A stretch of DNA of 40,880 nucleotides from Tissierellia bacterium KA00581 (GCA_001552895.1 KQ959643.1:1-40880); one strand, 5' to 3'; positions 16,270-26,192 are shown, numbered from the stretch's first letter. The notes: a model not told the origin generated them from the sequence alone. Made by a program: numbers and translations.

Positions 16270-16941
16270 ATGAGAGTTCTAATTTGTGAAGATGAAATAG
16301 ATTTAGCAGATGGACTTTGTGCAATTTTAAAAAGTAATAAATATTCTGTAGATACGGTTTATGACGGAGAACAAGCTCTTATTTTTTTAGAAAGTGAAAA
16401 CTATGATGCTGTTATCTTGGATATAATGATGCCCAAAGTTGATGGAATTAGCGTCTTAAAAACAATAAGAGCTAAAGGAAATTCTGTTCCTGTTATTATC
16501 CTTACTGCAAAATCTGAAATTGAAGATAAAGTTCAAGGACTTGATTTTGGAGCAGATGACTATCTAACAAAGCCATTTAATGCTAAAGAACTTCTTGCAA
16601 GAGTTCGTGCTATAACAAGAAGAAAAGAAAATTTAACAGATAATATTCTATCAATAGGAAATGTAAAGCTAAATAGAACAACTTTTAACCTTACAACTGA
16701 AGATAAAAGTTTTAAACTTACAAGTAAAGAATTTCAAATGATAGAAATGCTTATGTCAAATCCATATAGAGTAATATCTACAGAAACTTTTATGGATAAA
16801 ATTTGGGGATATGACACAGATACAGATATAAGTATAGTGTGGGTGTATATCTCATATTTAAGAAAAAAATTAATTAGTTTAAATGCTAATATAAAAATAA
16901 AAGTAACAAGAAATATTGGTTATTCATTGGAGAAAAAATAA
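16270..16941 (+). CDS. OmpR/PhoB-family response regulator
   Basis: DNA-binding response regulator of 223 aa. The receiver domain (1-120) has the acidic pocket Glu7-Asp8, phospho-acceptor Asp51 (LDIMMP), a Thr in ILTAK, and Lys in TKPF. A winged-helix Trans_Reg_C domain spans about 128-223, with the family's RxIGY-like end (RNIGYSLEKK). It shares a base with the downstream kinase start (TAATG) and so is its cognate partner. The regulon is unknown. Confidence 0.93.
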   Translation: MRVLICEDEIDLADGLCAILKSNKYSVDTVYDGEQALIFLESENYDAVILDIMMPKVDGISVLKTIRAKGNSVPVIILTAKSEIEDKVQGLDFGADDYLTKPFNAKELLARVRAITRRKENLTDNILSIGNVKLNRTTFNLTTEDKSFKLTSKEFQMIEMLMSNPYRVISTETFMDKIWGYDTDTDISIVWVYISYLRKKLISLNANIKIKVTRNIGYSLEKK

Positions 16942-18155
16942 TGGAAAAAAAACTTAGAAAAAAATTTATATATTTTTCTGTTGGAATAATATTTTTTGTT
17001 TTACTTTCTGTAAGTAGTTTTATTAATATTTCAAATCTTTTCACAATAAGAGAAAGATCAGATATACTCTTAAATATATTAGCTGAAAATGATGGCGAAT
17101 TTTCAAAAACAATAGATAAATCAGATATAGAAATTTTAAAAAATCGCTTAACACCAAAAATAACTTTATCAAATAGATTTTTTGCTGTAAAAACAGATAT
17201 AGAACAAAATGTTATAACCGTTAATACCGTTGATTTATACCTTACAAGCTCAAAAGATGCCGTAGAATATGCAAAAAAAGCTTTAAAAACTGGAAAAACA
17301 ACAGGATATATAGATAGATTTAAATATAAAATAAAAAAAACAGACTACGGACTTCTAATTGTATTTATAGATTTATCTTCCGACTTTGATAACTTTTACT
17401 ATACATTAAAAAATAGCTTTTTAATAAGTTTTGTAGTACTTATACTCGTTTTTGTTATTTCATTTTTACTTTCAAAAAAAGTTGTTTCGCCTATGGTTAA
17501 AGCGTATGAAAAACAAAAAAGCTTTATAACCGATGCAAGTCACGAACTTAAAACACCACTTGCAATAATAAATACCAACACAGACGTTATAGAAATGGAA
17601 AATGGAGCAAACAAATGGACATTAAGTATCCACAAACAAGTAGAAAGATTAAATGAACTTGTAAAAAATTTAATTTCACTTGCAAAACTCGAAGAAGAAG
17701 AAATTCAAAAAACAAATTTTTCTCTTTCAGATATCATTTATGAAATATCAAATGATTATGAAGAGATTTGTAAAAATATAAATAGAGAATTAAAACTAAA
17801 TATAGAAAAAAATATACAAATAAATGCAGATGAAAAATTAATTAGAAAACTTATAACAATATTAATTGAAAATGCAGTTAAATATTCAAAAGAAAATACA
17901 CAAATAAAATTAAATTTAGAAAAACAAAATAAAAAAATAATTTTTACAATCGAAAATGAAGCAGATAATTTAAAAATAAAAAAATATGATGAATTATTTG
18001 AAAGATTTTATAGAGCGGATTTTTCAAGAAATAGAAAAACAGGAGGATACGGAATAGGACTTTCTATCGCACAGTCAATAGCAATAAAACATAAAACAAA
18101 AATACAAGCAGAAAGTCTTGACGGAAAAACAATAAAATTTAGCATTAAATTCTAA
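16941..18155 (+). CDS. Membrane sensor histidine kinase
   Basis: Two-transmembrane kinase of 404 aa, with helices near 9-30 and 150-175 and an extracellular sensor domain of about 120 residues between. The H box has His201 (ASHELKTPLAII). The N box is LIENAVKYS and the G2 box GGYGIGLSIA. The usual DxGxG G1 box is replaced by EADNLK, a variant known in other Gram-positive kinases that lack the canonical motif. It is coupled to the regulator by a one-base overlap. The signal is unknown. Confidence 0.9.
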   Translation: MEKKLRKKFIYFSVGIIFFVLLSVSSFINISNLFTIRERSDILLNILAENDGEFSKTIDKSDIEILKNRLTPKITLSNRFFAVKTDIEQNVITVNTVDLYLTSSKDAVEYAKKALKTGKTTGYIDRFKYKIKKTDYGLLIVFIDLSSDFDNFYYTLKNSFLISFVVLILVFVISFLLSKKVVSPMVKAYEKQKSFITDASHELKTPLAIINTNTDVIEMENGANKWTLSIHKQVERLNELVKNLISLAKLEEEEIQKTNFSLSDIIYEISNDYEEICKNINRELKLNIEKNIQINADEKLIRKLITILIENAVKYSKENTQIKLNLEKQNKKIIFTIENEADNLKIKKYDELFERFYRADFSRNRKTGGYGIGLSIAQSIAIKHKTKIQAESLDGKTIKFSIKF

Positions 18156-18185
18156 AAAGCTTAAGTAAAAACTTAAGCTTTTTTT
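18154..18185 (+). terminator. Intrinsic terminator of the two-component operon
   Basis: A perfect 13-bp stem, AAAAAGCTTAAGT (18154-18166) with ACTTAAGCTTTTT (18171-18183), loop AAAA and a T-run. It overlaps the kinase stop codon and insulates the ribosomal cluster from upstream transcription. Confidence 0.9.
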
Positions 18186-18289
18186 AATAAAAAATTATTT
18201 ACTTTTTAAAACTTTTTAAAGAACAATTTATTTTTATAATTTAGAAAATAAAAAATTAAAAAAAAATAAAAAAAAATTTAAAAAAAGTA

Positions 18290-18318
18290 TTGCAAAGTTT
18301 ATTTTTTTATAGTATAAT
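18290..18318 (+). promoter_or_regulatory. Promoter of the S10-spc-alpha cluster
   Basis: TTGCAA (18290-18295), 17 bp, TATAAT (18313-18318). Transcription should begin near 18325, leaving a leader of about 214 nt before rpsJ. No other comparable promoter was found inside the cluster. Confidence 0.85.
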
Positions 18319-18324
18319 ATACGA

Positions 18325-18538
18325 GTGCTTGTATGCACTCAAATGGCGTTGACGAAATAGGTTGCTTGAAATTTCTTTTGTTTTAAAGTTTCAAGGTAAT
18401 TATTTCTGAGTATGTCGAACTAGATTTCGGCGACGGGTCGCCGTATTTTTTAAAAGCCAACATGAAACACACGGCTAAGTTGATACGGAAGACCTAGTTG
18501 CATGATGCCAAAACATGCGAAACAAGGAGGTAAAAAAA
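18325..18538 (+). promoter_or_regulatory. Structured S10 operon leader, candidate attenuator
   Basis: The leader is much richer in G+C and secondary structure than other spacers here. A 5' hairpin pairs GAGTGC (18323-18328) with GCACTC (18335-18340). A long-range helix pairs 18348-18358 with 18424-18434 (nine Watson-Crick pairs, one wobble, one mismatch) and encloses the hairpin CTTGAAA/TTTCAAG (18365-18371, 18389-18395). The second strand of that helix is also the left arm of a terminator (18428-18443), so the two are mutually exclusive. A further helix, CCGTAT (18441-18446) with ATACGG (18483-18488), would disable the terminator's right arm. Autoregulation by a ribosomal protein such as L4 is known for the E. 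coli S10 leader; the effector here is inference. Confidence 0.6.
18428..18451 (+). terminator. Leader terminator before rpsJ
   Basis: CGGCGAC (18428-18434) faces GTCGCCG (18437-18443), followed by TATTTTTT. The innermost C-G pair must open to leave a four-base loop. It is the most stable hairpin in the leader and sits upstream of all ribosomal genes, so read-through must be common or controlled. Confidence 0.65.
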
Positions 18539-18850
18539 TTGGCAAATAAGCAAAAAATCAGAATCAGATTAAGAGCGTATGATCATGAATTAATTGATAC
18601 AGCAGCTCAACAAATAGTGGAATCTGCAAAAAGAACAGGTGCAGAGGTTTCAGGACCTATTCCACTACCAACAGAAAAGGAAATCATTACAATCTTAAGA
18701 GCAGTTCACAAATACAAAGATAGTAGAGAACAATTTGAACAAAGAACACATAAAAGACTTATTGATATCCTAAATCCAAACCAAAAGACTTTGGAAAGTT
18801 TAAAGAAATTAAATCTTCCAAGTGGTGTAGATATCGAAATTAAGTTGTAA
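18539..18850 (+). CDS. rpsJ: 30S ribosomal protein S10
   Basis: S10 (103 aa), a small-subunit head protein. The conserved [14 protein letters not shown] and [11 protein letters not shown] blocks are clear. I start it at TTG 18539, which follows AAGGAGGT (18524-18531). The in-frame ATG at 18515 lies upstream of that site and belongs to the leader; the resulting length is standard for S10. First gene of the cluster, 52 bp before rplC. Confidence 0.96.
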   Translation: MANKQKIRIRLRAYDHELIDTAAQQIVESAKRTGAEVSGPIPLPTEKEIITILRAVHKYKDSREQFEQRTHKRLIDILNPNQKTLESLKKLNLPSGVDIEIKL

Positions 18851-18902
18851 ATCTTAGAATGATTGTATAGCAATCCGCTGTAAGTAAATAGGAGGTGTAC
18901 TC

Positions 18903-19529
18903 ATGAAGAGTATTTTAGGTAAAAAAGTTGGAATGACTCAAATTTTTACAGAAAATGGCGAACTTATTCCAGTAACAGTTGTTGAAGCGGGCCCAATGTT
19001 CGTAACTCAAGTTAAAACTGTTGAAACTGATGGTTATAACGCAATCCAATGTGGATATGTAGACCAAAAAGAAAAGAAAATTACAAAACCTCTTAAAGGA
19101 CACTTTGACAAAGTAAGTGTTGGTTATAAGAGATATGTAAAAGAATTTAGACTAAACGAAGGCGAAAGCTTTAATGCAGGTCAAGAAATTAAAGTTGATT
19201 TATTCTCTGAAGGAGATAAAGTTGATGTTATCGGAACTTCAAAAGGAAAGGGAACTCAAGGAGCTATAAAAAGATGGAATTATAGCAGAGGACCAGAAGC
19301 TCACGGTTCAAAATCTCACAGAGTAGCAGGAGCAAGAAGTGCTGGTACTTACCCTGGTAGAGTTATCAAAGGACGTAAAGGTAGCGGTAAAATGGGAAAT
19401 GAAAAAAGTACAGTACAAAATCTTGAAGTTGTAAAAGTTTTTGTTGAAAAGAACTTGATTCTAATAAAAGGAGCTATTCCAGGACCTAAAGGTGGTTTAG
19501 TAACTGTTAGAGAATCAGTTAAAAGATAG
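18903..19529 (+). CDS. rplC: 50S ribosomal protein L3
   Basis: L3 (208 aa), an early assembly protein of the large subunit near the peptidyl transferase centre. It opens [14 protein letters not shown] and contains the conserved central loop [15 protein letters not shown] preceded by AGGAGGTGT. Second gene of the S10 block, with rplD 17 bp downstream. Confidence 0.97.
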   Translation: MKSILGKKVGMTQIFTENGELIPVTVVEAGPMFVTQVKTVETDGYNAIQCGYVDQKEKKITKPLKGHFDKVSVGYKRYVKEFRLNEGESFNAGQEIKVDLFSEGDKVDVIGTSKGKGTQGAIKRWNYSRGPEAHGSKSHRVAGARSAGTYPGRVIKGRKGSGKMGNEKSTVQNLEVVKVFVEKNLILIKGAIPGPKGGLVTVRESVKR

Positions 19530-19546
19530 TTTAAGGAGGATAAATA

Positions 19547-20170
19547 ATGCCTAAGGTTAATGTTTATAACCAACTTGGAGAAGTTGTTGGTGATATAGAA
19601 TTAAACGAAGCTATATTTGGTATTGAAGTAAACGAACACGTTGTTTATGAAGTAGTAAAAAATCAATTAGCTAATAGAAGACAAGGCACTCAATCTGCGA
19701 AAACTCGTGCAGAAGTTCGTGGAGGCGGAAAGAAACCTTGGAGACAAAAAGGTACCGGACGTGCAAGACAAGGTAGCATAAGAGCTCCTCAATGGAAAGG
19801 TGGCGGAGTAGTTTTCGCACCAAAACCAAGAGATTACAGCTATGCCGTACCAAAAAAAGTAAGAAGACTTGCTATGAAATCTGTTCTTACATCAAAAGTT
19901 ATTGAAGGAGAATTAAAGATTTTAGATGCTTTAACAATAGATACATTCAGCACAAAAAAAGCAAAAGAAGTTTTAAAAAACTTAAATGTTGAAGCTAAAA
20001 CTATCGTAGTTTTAGAAAAAGGAGATCAAAAGATTGTAAAGTCATTTGCTAACCTTCCAAAAGTTGAAACAGTTGTTGTAGACTTAATGAATGTATATGA
20101 TTTAATGAGATTTGATAATCTTGTAATTTTAAAAGACGCCTTAACAAAAATTGAGGAGGTGTATAAATAA
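19547..20170 (+). CDS. rplD: 50S ribosomal protein L4
   Basis: L4 (207 aa), a large-subunit protein whose loop lines the exit tunnel. The loop region [20 protein letters not shown] is intact. In E. coli L4 binds the S10 leader and represses the operon, so it is the first candidate for an effector of the structured leader here. Its stop overlaps the rplW ATG by one base. Confidence 0.97.
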   Translation: MPKVNVYNQLGEVVGDIELNEAIFGIEVNEHVVYEVVKNQLANRRQGTQSAKTRAEVRGGGKKPWRQKGTGRARQGSIRAPQWKGGGVVFAPKPRDYSYAVPKKVRRLAMKSVLTSKVIEGELKILDALTIDTFSTKKAKEVLKNLNVEAKTIVVLEKGDQKIVKSFANLPKVETVVVDLMNVYDLMRFDNLVILKDALTKIEEVYK

Positions 20171-20460
20171 TGATAACAGCATATGATATTATTATTAAAC
20201 CTGTAGTAACAGAAAGTTCAATGGAAGCTATGGAACAAAAAAGATACACTTTTAAAGTTGATCCAAAAGCTAACAAATCAGAAATAAAAAAAGCCATAGA
20301 AACAATCTTTGGTGTTAAAGTTAAAAAAGTAAATACAATGAATATTACTGGTAAGAAAAAAAGAATGGGAGCTAATGTTGGCAAAAGATCCGATTGGAAA
20401 AAGGCCATAGTTACTCTTACTGAAGATTCTAAAGAAATTGAATTCTTCGAAGGAATTTAG
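20170..20460 (+). CDS. rplW: 50S ribosomal protein L23
   Basis: L23 (96 aa), at the tunnel exit, where trigger factor and SRP dock. It opens with [11 protein letters not shown] and has the family's [19 protein letters not shown]. It starts on the last base of rplD (TAATG), with GAGGAGGTG (20153-20161) inside rplD, so the two are translationally coupled. Confidence 0.97.
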   Translation: MITAYDIIIKPVVTESSMEAMEQKRYTFKVDPKANKSEIKKAIETIFGVKVKKVNTMNITGKKKRMGANVGKRSDWKKAIVTLTEDSKEIEFFEGI

Positions 20461-20477
20461 TATAGGAGGTAATATTA

Positions 20478-21311
20478 ATGGCTATTAGAAAGTATAAACC
20501 AACTTCTGCCGGAGTTCGTGGAATGAGCGTTTCGACTTTTGAAGAAATAACTAAAAGAGAACCTGAAAAATCTTTAGTAGTTTCTTTATCAAAATCAGGC
20601 GGAAGAAATTCATTAGGTAGAGTTACCGTTAGACACAGAGGTGGCGGTGCTAAAAGAAAATATAGAATAATAGATTTTAAAAGAAATAAAGATGGAATAC
20701 CAGCAAAGGTAGCTTCAATAGAATACGATCCAAACAGAACAGCTAATATAGCATTACTTCATTATGTAGATGGAGAAAAAAGATATATATTAGCACCAGA
20801 AGGACTAAAAGTAGGAGCAGTTGTAGAATCAGGAGAACATGCTGATATCGTAGTTGGAAATGCTTTGAAATTAAAAGATATCCCAGTTGGTACAAATGTT
20901 CATAATATAGAACTAAAACCGGGAAAAGGAGCACAACTTGTAAGAAGCGCAGGTTCTGAAGCACAACTTATGGGTAAAGAAGGAAAATTTGCACAACTTA
21001 GATTGCCTTCAGGAGAATTTAGATTAATTCACTTAGAATGTAAAGCAACTGTTGGACAAGTTGGAAATTTAACTCACGAACTTATAACAGTAGGTAAAGC
21101 AGGAAGATCAAGACATATGGGAAAAAGACCACATGTAAGAGGATCTGTAATGAACCCTGTTGATCACCCTCATGGTGGTGGGGAAGGTAGAACTCCTGTT
21201 GGACGTCCTGCACCTTCAACTCCTTGGGGTAAACCAGCTTTAGGACTTAAGACAAGAAAGAAAAATAAAAAGTCTAATAAGTTCATAGTAAGAAGAAGAA
21301 CTAAAAACTAA
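20478..21311 (+). CDS. rplB: 50S ribosomal protein L2
   Basis: L2 (277 aa), needed for subunit association and peptidyl transfer. Signature [17 protein letters not shown] and the C-terminal [18 protein letters not shown], containing the functionally important histidine, are intact. Full length, with TAGGAGG before the ATG. Confidence 0.97.
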   Translation: MAIRKYKPTSAGVRGMSVSTFEEITKREPEKSLVVSLSKSGGRNSLGRVTVRHRGGGAKRKYRIIDFKRNKDGIPAKVASIEYDPNRTANIALLHYVDGEKRYILAPEGLKVGAVVESGEHADIVVGNALKLKDIPVGTNVHNIELKPGKGAQLVRSAGSEAQLMGKEGKFAQLRLPSGEFRLIHLECKATVGQVGNLTHELITVGKAGRSRHMGKRPHVRGSVMNPVDHPHGGGEGRTPVGRPAPSTPWGKPALGLKTRKKNKKSNKFIVRRRTKN

Positions 21312-21327
21312 TTAAGGAGGAGAGCAA

Positions 21328-21612
21328 ATGGGAAGATCTCTTAAAAAAGGACCATTTTGTGATGATCATCTTTTAAAGAAAATAGAAAGTTTAAATAAAG
21401 AAAATGATAAAAAAGTTATAAAAACTTGGTCAAGAAGATCAACAATTTTTCCAGAATTTGTTGGACACACAATAGCTGTTCATGATGGAAGAAAGCACTT
21501 ACCAATATATATAACTGATGATATGGTAGGACATAAACTTGGCGAGTTCGTTTTAACAAGAACTTATAAAGGTCATGCTGGAAAGACCGAAAAAAATACA
21601 AAGGTAAAATAG
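21328..21612 (+). CDS. rpsS: 30S ribosomal protein S19
   Basis: S19 (94 aa), a head protein that contacts S13 and the A-site tRNA. It opens [18 protein letters not shown] and has the typical [24 protein letters not shown]. Standard length and position after rplB. Confidence 0.97.
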   Translation: MGRSLKKGPFCDDHLLKKIESLNKENDKKVIKTWSRRSTIFPEFVGHTIAVHDGRKHLPIYITDDMVGHKLGEFVLTRTYKGHAGKTEKNTKVK

Positions 21613-21628
21613 ATAAGGAGGTAACAAC

Positions 21629-21961
21629 ATGCAAGCTAAAGCAATTGCAAAATATCAAAGAATTTCACCTCTTAAAGTAAATTTTATTTGTAAAGAAATA
21701 AGAGGAAAGCATGTAGATGAAGCTTTATCTATTCTAAGATTCACTCCAAAAGCGGGTGCTAGATTATTAGAAAAGGTATTAAAATCAGCTGTTGCTAATG
21801 CAGAAAACAATCATAATTTAGATAGAAAACAACTTTATGTATTAGAAGCTTACGCTAATGATGCTCCAGTTATGAAAAGATGGAGACCAAAGGCTAAAGG
21901 TTCAGCTTACCCAATTTTGAAAAGATCAAGTCATATTGGTGTAACAGTAGCAGAAAAGTAA
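21629..21961 (+). CDS. rplV: 50S ribosomal protein L22
   Basis: L22 (110 aa), whose extended hairpin lines the exit tunnel. The conserved AYANDAPVMKRWRPKAKGSA hairpin and the RISPLKVNFICKEIRGK opening are present. The usual loop carries no obvious macrolide-resistance duplication. Confidence 0.97.
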   Translation: MQAKAIAKYQRISPLKVNFICKEIRGKHVDEALSILRFTPKAGARLLEKVLKSAVANAENNHNLDRKQLYVLEAYANDAPVMKRWRPKAKGSAYPILKRSSHIGVTVAEK

Positions 21962-21978
21962 TATAAGGAGGATGAAAT

Positions 21979-22716
21979 ATGGGCCAAAAAGTTAATCCTC
22001 ATGGATTAAGAGTCGGAGTAATTAAAAATTGGGACTCAAGATGGTTTGCCGATAAAAAAGAATTTGGTGATTTATTAGTAGAAGATCATAAAATTCGTAA
22101 ACTTGTAAAAAAAGAGGTTCTTCTTTCAGGAGTGCCTAAGGTTGAAATAGAAAGATCAGCTAATAGAGTTAAAGTTACTGTATTTACTGCTAAACCAGGA
22201 ATGGTAATTGGTAAATCTGGAGCTGGAGTTGAAGAATTAAGAGCTAAAATTGAAAAATTAACTAAGAAAAAAGTAATAGTTAATGTAGAAGAAGTTAAAA
22301 GACCTGATTTAAGCGCTCAATTAGTTGCTGAAAACATTGCAGGACAATTAGAAAGACGTGTATCTTTTAGACGTGCTATGAAACAAGCTATGCAAAGATC
22401 ATTAAAAGCAGGAGCAAAAGGAATTAAAACAGCTGTTTCTGGAAGACTTGGTGGAGCAGATATGGCAAGAACTGAAGGATATTCAGAAGGAACTATTCCT
22501 CTACAAACTTTAAGAGCTGATATAGAATATGGATTTGCTGAAGCTGATACAACTTATGGAAAATTAGGTGTAAAAGTTTGGCTATACAAAGGAGAAGTTC
22601 TTCCTGGAATGAAAGCTGCCGTTATTGAAGAAAAACCAGCAAAGAAAGAAAGAAAGAACAACAAAAGAGACAATAAGAAAAGATTTAATAAAACTGGTGC
22701 TAAGAAAGAAGCTTAG
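21979..22716 (+). CDS. rpsC: 30S ribosomal protein S3
   Basis: S3 (245 aa), part of the mRNA entry site with helicase activity. It opens [20 protein letters not shown] and has the KH-domain block [14 protein letters not shown]. The core ends near residue 215. A Lys/Arg/Asn-rich tail of about 30 residues follows, making it longer than the usual 218-235 aa; such basic tails vary among Firmicutes. Confidence 0.97.
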   Translation: MGQKVNPHGLRVGVIKNWDSRWFADKKEFGDLLVEDHKIRKLVKKEVLLSGVPKVEIERSANRVKVTVFTAKPGMVIGKSGAGVEELRAKIEKLTKKKVIVNVEEVKRPDLSAQLVAENIAGQLERRVSFRRAMKQAMQRSLKAGAKGIKTAVSGRLGGADMARTEGYSEGTIPLQTLRADIEYGFAEADTTYGKLGVKVWLYKGEVLPGMKAAVIEEKPAKKERKNNKRDNKKRFNKTGAKKEA

Positions 22717-22739
22717 TTACTGGAAGGAGGAAAAAGTCT

Positions 22740-23174
22740 ATGTTAATGCCTAAGAGAGTAAAATATCGTAGAGTTCATAGAGGTAGAATGACAGGTAAGG
22801 CTCTAAGAGGAAATACAATTTCTTATGGAGATTATGCAATTCAAGCCTTAGAACCTTGTTGGATGACTTCAAATCAAATAGAATCAGCAAGACGTGCGAT
22901 GACAAGATATATAAAAAGAGGCGGTAAAATTTGGATTAAGGTATTCCCTGATAAACCGGTTACTAAAAAACCTGCTGAAGTTAGAATGGGTTCTGGTAAA
23001 GGTGCTCCTGAATATTGGGTAGCTGTTGTTAAACCAGGAAGAGTATTATTTGAAATGAGTGGTGTTGCACCTGAAATAGCAAGAGAAGCTATGAGACTTG
23101 CAGCACATAAATTACCTATAAAAACTAAATTTATAACTCGTGAGATGAAGGAAGGTGAAGCTAATGAAAATTAA
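22740..23174 (+). CDS. rplP: 50S ribosomal protein L16
   Basis: L16 (144 aa), which shapes the A-site tRNA path. It opens [17 protein letters not shown]. The first ATG is chosen because GGAAGGAGG lies 7 nt upstream; a second ATG two codons on is possible. Overlaps rpmC by 11 bp. Confidence 0.97.
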   Translation: MLMPKRVKYRRVHRGRMTGKALRGNTISYGDYAIQALEPCWMTSNQIESARRAMTRYIKRGGKIWIKVFPDKPVTKKPAEVRMGSGKGAPEYWVAVVKPGRVLFEMSGVAPEIAREAMRLAAHKLPIKTKFITREMKEGEANEN

Positions 23175-23370
23175 AGAAATTCGCCAAATGAATGATAGTG
23201 ATTTACAAGTAAAATTAAAAGATTTAAAAGTAGAATTATTTAATCTACGTTTTCAATTAGCCACTGGACAATTAGAAAATCCTATGAGAATTGGTGGCAT
23301 TAGAAAAGATATTGCTCGTGTTAAAACTATTATTAGAGAACGTGAGCTTAATGCTGGAAAGGAGGCTTAA
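23164..23370 (+). CDS. rpmC: 50S ribosomal protein L29
   Basis: L29 (68 aa), a small helical protein at the tunnel exit. The sequence [15 protein letters not shown] and the block [14 protein letters not shown] are typical. The ATG at 23164 is used because AAGGAAGGTGA lies just upstream; an in-frame GTG at 23155 falls inside that site. Confidence 0.95.
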   Translation: MKIKEIRQMNDSDLQVKLKDLKVELFNLRFQLATGQLENPMRIGGIRKDIARVKTIIRERELNAGKEA

Positions 23371-23374
23371 TACT

Positions 23375-23629
23375 ATGGAAAGAAGTAGTAGAAAAGTCAT
23401 AATAGGAAATGTAGTTTCTAATAAGATGGATAAAACTATTGTTGTAGAAGTTGCAACTTTTATTTCTCATCCACTTTACAAAAAACAACTTAAGAAAACT
23501 ACAAAATTCAAAGCACATGATGAAAATAATGAATGTTTAATTGGTGATAGAGTTAAGATTATGGAAACAAGACCACTTTCAAGAGAAAAGAGATGGAGAC
23601 TTGTTGAGATACTTGAAAGAGTAAAATAA
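23375..23629 (+). CDS. rpsQ: 30S ribosomal protein S17
   Basis: S17 (84 aa), a primary binder of 16S rRNA. It has [20 protein letters not shown] and the typical [22 protein letters not shown]. The ATG at 23375 follows GGAAAGGAGG. The open frame extends further upstream, but those codons overlap rpmC and have no ribosome site. Confidence 0.96.
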   Translation: MERSSRKVIIGNVVSNKMDKTIVVEVATFISHPLYKKQLKKTTKFKAHDENNECLIGDRVKIMETRPLSREKRWRLVEILERVK

Positions 23630-23653
23630 TTTTAATCTGGAAAGGAGTATCGT

Positions 23654-24022
23654 ATGATTCAAACAGAAAGTCGTTTAAAAGTTGCTGACAATTCTGGAGC
23701 TAAAGAACTTCTTGTTATTAGAGTATTAGGTGGAACTAATAAGAAATATGCAAAAGTTGGAGATATAGTAGTTTGTGCTGTTAAAAGTGCAGCGCCAGGC
23801 GGAGTTGTTAAAAAGAGCGACGTTGTAAAAGCGGTAATCGTTAGAACAACAAATAGCATTAAAAGAAATGACGGAAGCTACATTAGATTTGATGATAATG
23901 CAGCTGTAATTATAAAAGATGATAAAAACCCAGTTGGTACAAGAATTTTCGGTTCAGTTACAAGAGAGCTTAGAGCTGGTAACTTTATGAAGATTATATC
24001 ACTTGCACCTGAAGTATTATAG
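23654..24022 (+). CDS. rplN: 50S ribosomal protein L14
   Basis: L14 (122 aa), at the subunit interface. It opens [19 protein letters not shown] and has the conserved [14 protein letters not shown] and [12 protein letters not shown] blocks. Canonical spc-operon position before rplX. Confidence 0.97.
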   Translation: MIQTESRLKVADNSGAKELLVIRVLGGTNKKYAKVGDIVVCAVKSAAPGGVVKKSDVVKAVIVRTTNSIKRNDGSYIRFDDNAAVIIKDDKNPVGTRIFGSVTRELRAGNFMKIISLAPEVL

Positions 24023-24036
24023 TAGGAGGTGGCTTT

Positions 24037-24348
24037 ATGAAAATAAAATCTGGAGATACTGTTATTGTAATTGCAGGTAAGGATAAAGGTAAAACTGGTA
24101 CAGTTACTAAAACTCTTGCAAAAGTAAATAAAGTTATAGTTAAAGGAATAAATATTCAAACTAAACATAAAAAAGCTAGAAATCCTAAAGATGAAGCTGG
24201 TTTAATAAAGGTTGAAGGTCCAATAGATGCATCAAATGTTATGTATTTGGATCCAAAAGAAAATAAACCTTCTAAAATTGGATACATTTTTGAAGGAGAC
24301 AAAAAGGTAAGAATCAGCAAAAAAAGTGGTTCTAAATTAGATAAATAG
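24037..24348 (+). CDS. rplX: 50S ribosomal protein L24
   Basis: L24 (103 aa), an assembly initiator with an N-terminal KOW motif. It opens MKIKSGDTVIVIAGKDKGKTG, and NIQTKHKKARNPKDEAG is characteristic. The normal neighbour of rplN and rplE. Confidence 0.97.
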   Translation: MKIKSGDTVIVIAGKDKGKTGTVTKTLAKVNKVIVKGINIQTKHKKARNPKDEAGLIKVEGPIDASNVMYLDPKENKPSKIGYIFEGDKKVRISKKSGSKLDK

Positions 24349-24367
24349 TTGAAAGGAGGAATCTTAA

Positions 24368-24910
24368 GTGGCTTCCAGAATGCAAGTTAAATATAAAGAA
24401 GAAATAGTTTCTGCTTTAATGGAACGTTTTAAATATAAGAATGTTATGCAGGTTCCTAAATTAGAAAAAATTGTTATTAACATCGGTTTAGGATCAGCTA
24501 AAGATAATCCAAAAGCTTTAGAAGGAGCATTAAGAGATTTAGAAGTTATTTCAGGACAAAAACCTGTTATAACAACTGCAAAAAAATCTATTGCAAATTT
24601 TAAACTTAGAGAAGGAATGAAAATTGGTACTAAGGTTACTCTTAGAGGAGAAAAAATGTATGATTTCTTAGATAGACTTATAAATATAGCTCTTCCTCGT
24701 GTAAGAGACTTTAGAGGAGTTAGTGCTTCAAGCTTTGATGGTAGAGGAAATTATGCATTAGGTATAAAAGAACAATTAATATTCCCTGAAATTGTATATG
24801 ATATGATTGATCAAATCAGAGGAATGGATATTATAATAGTTACTACAGCTAAGACTGATGAAGAGTCAAAAGCACTATTAGAGCTATTAGGAATGCCTTT
24901 TAGAAAATAG
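24368..24910 (+). CDS. rplE: 50S ribosomal protein L5
   Basis: L5 (180 aa), a 5S rRNA binder in the central protuberance. [18 protein letters not shown] and [16 protein letters not shown] are diagnostic. The start is GTG, preceded by GAAAGGAGG. Full length. Confidence 0.97.
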   Translation: MASRMQVKYKEEIVSALMERFKYKNVMQVPKLEKIVINIGLGSAKDNPKALEGALRDLEVISGQKPVITTAKKSIANFKLREGMKIGTKVTLRGEKMYDFLDRLINIALPRVRDFRGVSASSFDGRGNYALGIKEQLIFPEIVYDMIDQIRGMDIIIVTTAKTDEESKALLELLGMPFRK

Positions 24911-24926
24911 TAGGAGGAAAGTTTTA

Positions 24927-25196
24927 ATGGCTAAAAAATCAATGGTACAACGTGAATTAAAGCGTAAAAAATTAGTTGAAAAATATGCAGCAAAACGTGC
25001 TGAATTAAAAGCCAAAGGGGACTATATTGGATTAAGTAAATTACCAAGAAATTCAGCTCCAAGTCGTTTACACAATAGATGTAAAATAACAGGACGTCCT
25101 CATGGATATATAGGAAAATATGGAATCAGCCGTATTGTATTCCGTGAATTAGCTTACAAGGGAGAAATTCCTGGAGTTAAAAAGGCTAGTTGGTAA
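24927..25196 (+). CDS. rpsN: 30S ribosomal protein S14, zinc-free long form
   Basis: S14 (89 aa). It opens [16 protein letters not shown] and has [20 protein letters not shown]. The two CxxC pairs of the 61-aa zinc-ribbon form, common in the spc operon of Firmicutes, are absent. This is therefore the C-minus type, which in many relatives is an extra copy elsewhere used under zinc limitation. Here it occupies the canonical slot between rplE and rpsH. Confidence 0.96.
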   Translation: MAKKSMVQRELKRKKLVEKYAAKRAELKAKGDYIGLSKLPRNSAPSRLHNRCKITGRPHGYIGKYGISRIVFRELAYKGEIPGVKKASW

Positions 25197-25222
25197 TATT
25201 TTAGAAAAAGGAGGAAGCTTAT

Positions 25223-25618
25223 ATGATAACTGATCCTATAGCAGATATGCTTACAAGAATTAGAAACGGAAATAACGCAAGACATACATCTGTTGAAATT
25301 CCTGCTTCTAAGATGAAGAAAAATCTTGTTCAAATTCTTTTAGATGAAGGATTTATTGAAGGATATAATGTAATAGAAGATGATAAACAAGGAATTATCA
25401 CAGTTGATTTAAAATATGGAAAAAATAACGAAAAAGTTATCTCAGGACTTAAGAGAATTTCAAAACCGGGTTTAAGAGTTTACGCTAGAAGCCATGAAAT
25501 TCCAAAAGTTTTAGGTGGACTTGGAATCGCAATTATCTCAACATCAAAAGGTGTTGTAACTGATAAAGTTGCAAGAAAAGAAGGTATAGGTGGAGAGGTT
25601 CTTTGTTACGTTTGGTAA
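25223..25618 (+). CDS. rpsH: 30S ribosomal protein S8
   Basis: S8 (131 aa), a central-domain 16S rRNA binder and, in E. coli, the spc operon repressor. It opens [17 protein letters not shown], and the C-terminal [20 protein letters not shown] block is conserved. Standard length. Confidence 0.97.
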   Translation: MITDPIADMLTRIRNGNNARHTSVEIPASKMKKNLVQILLDEGFIEGYNVIEDDKQGIITVDLKYGKNNEKVISGLKRISKPGLRVYARSHEIPKVLGGLGIAIISTSKGVVTDKVARKEGIGGEVLCYVW

Positions 25619-25652
25619 CATATCTAAAGAATAAACTTAAGGAGGTATACCA

Positions 25653-26192
25653 ATGTCAAGAATTGGATTAAAACCAATTAATGTTCCTGCTGGAGTTGAG
25701 GTAATCTTAGGTGAAGAAAATTTTGTTGAAGTAAAAGGACCTAAGGGTACATTATCACAACAATTAAGCAGAGAAATGAAAATAACAATGGAAGGTAACA
25801 CAATAAATATTGAACGTCCTTCTGAAATAAAAAGACATAAATCACTTCATGGATTAACAAGAACTTTACTTGCTAATATGATTGAAGGTGTCTCTAATGG
25901 ATTTACTAAAACTTTAGTAATAGAAGGAACTGGATATAGAGCTAGTAAATCAGGAAATAAATTGACTTTAAATTTAGGATATTCTCATCCTATTGAAGTT
26001 TTAGAACATGATGGAATGACAATTGAAGTTCCTGATCCAAATAAAATAGTAATTTCTGGTATTGATAAACAAAAACTTGGAAACTTTGCAGCAAATATTC
26101 GTTCTCATAGAAGACCTGAACCATATAAAGGTAAAGGTATAAGATATGAAGGAGAATATATAAGACGTAAAGTTGGTAAGACTGGTAAATAG
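25653..26192 (+). CDS. rplF: 50S ribosomal protein L6
   Basis: L6 (179 aa), two related domains near the factor-binding site. It opens [17 protein letters not shown], and the C-terminal [20 protein letters not shown] is the family signature. ATG after AAGGAGG. Confidence 0.97.
   Translation: MSRIGLKPINVPAGVEVILGEENFVEVKGPKGTLSQQLSREMKITMEGNTINIERPSEIKRHKSLHGLTRTLLANMIEGVSNGFTKTLVIEGTGYRASKSGNKLTLNLGYSHPIEVLEHDGMTIEVPDPNKIVISGIDKQKLGNFAANIRSHRRPEPYKGKGIRYEGEYIRRKVGKTGK

Noticed and set aside
18321-18500. tRNA-like or small stable RNA gene in the S10 leader
   Set aside because: No cloverleaf, anticodon arm or CCA end can be drawn; the pairs fit an attenuator better.
18515-18538. Earlier ATG start for rpsJ
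   Set aside because: The ribosome site AAGGAGGT lies downstream of this ATG, and the extra residues are not part of S10.
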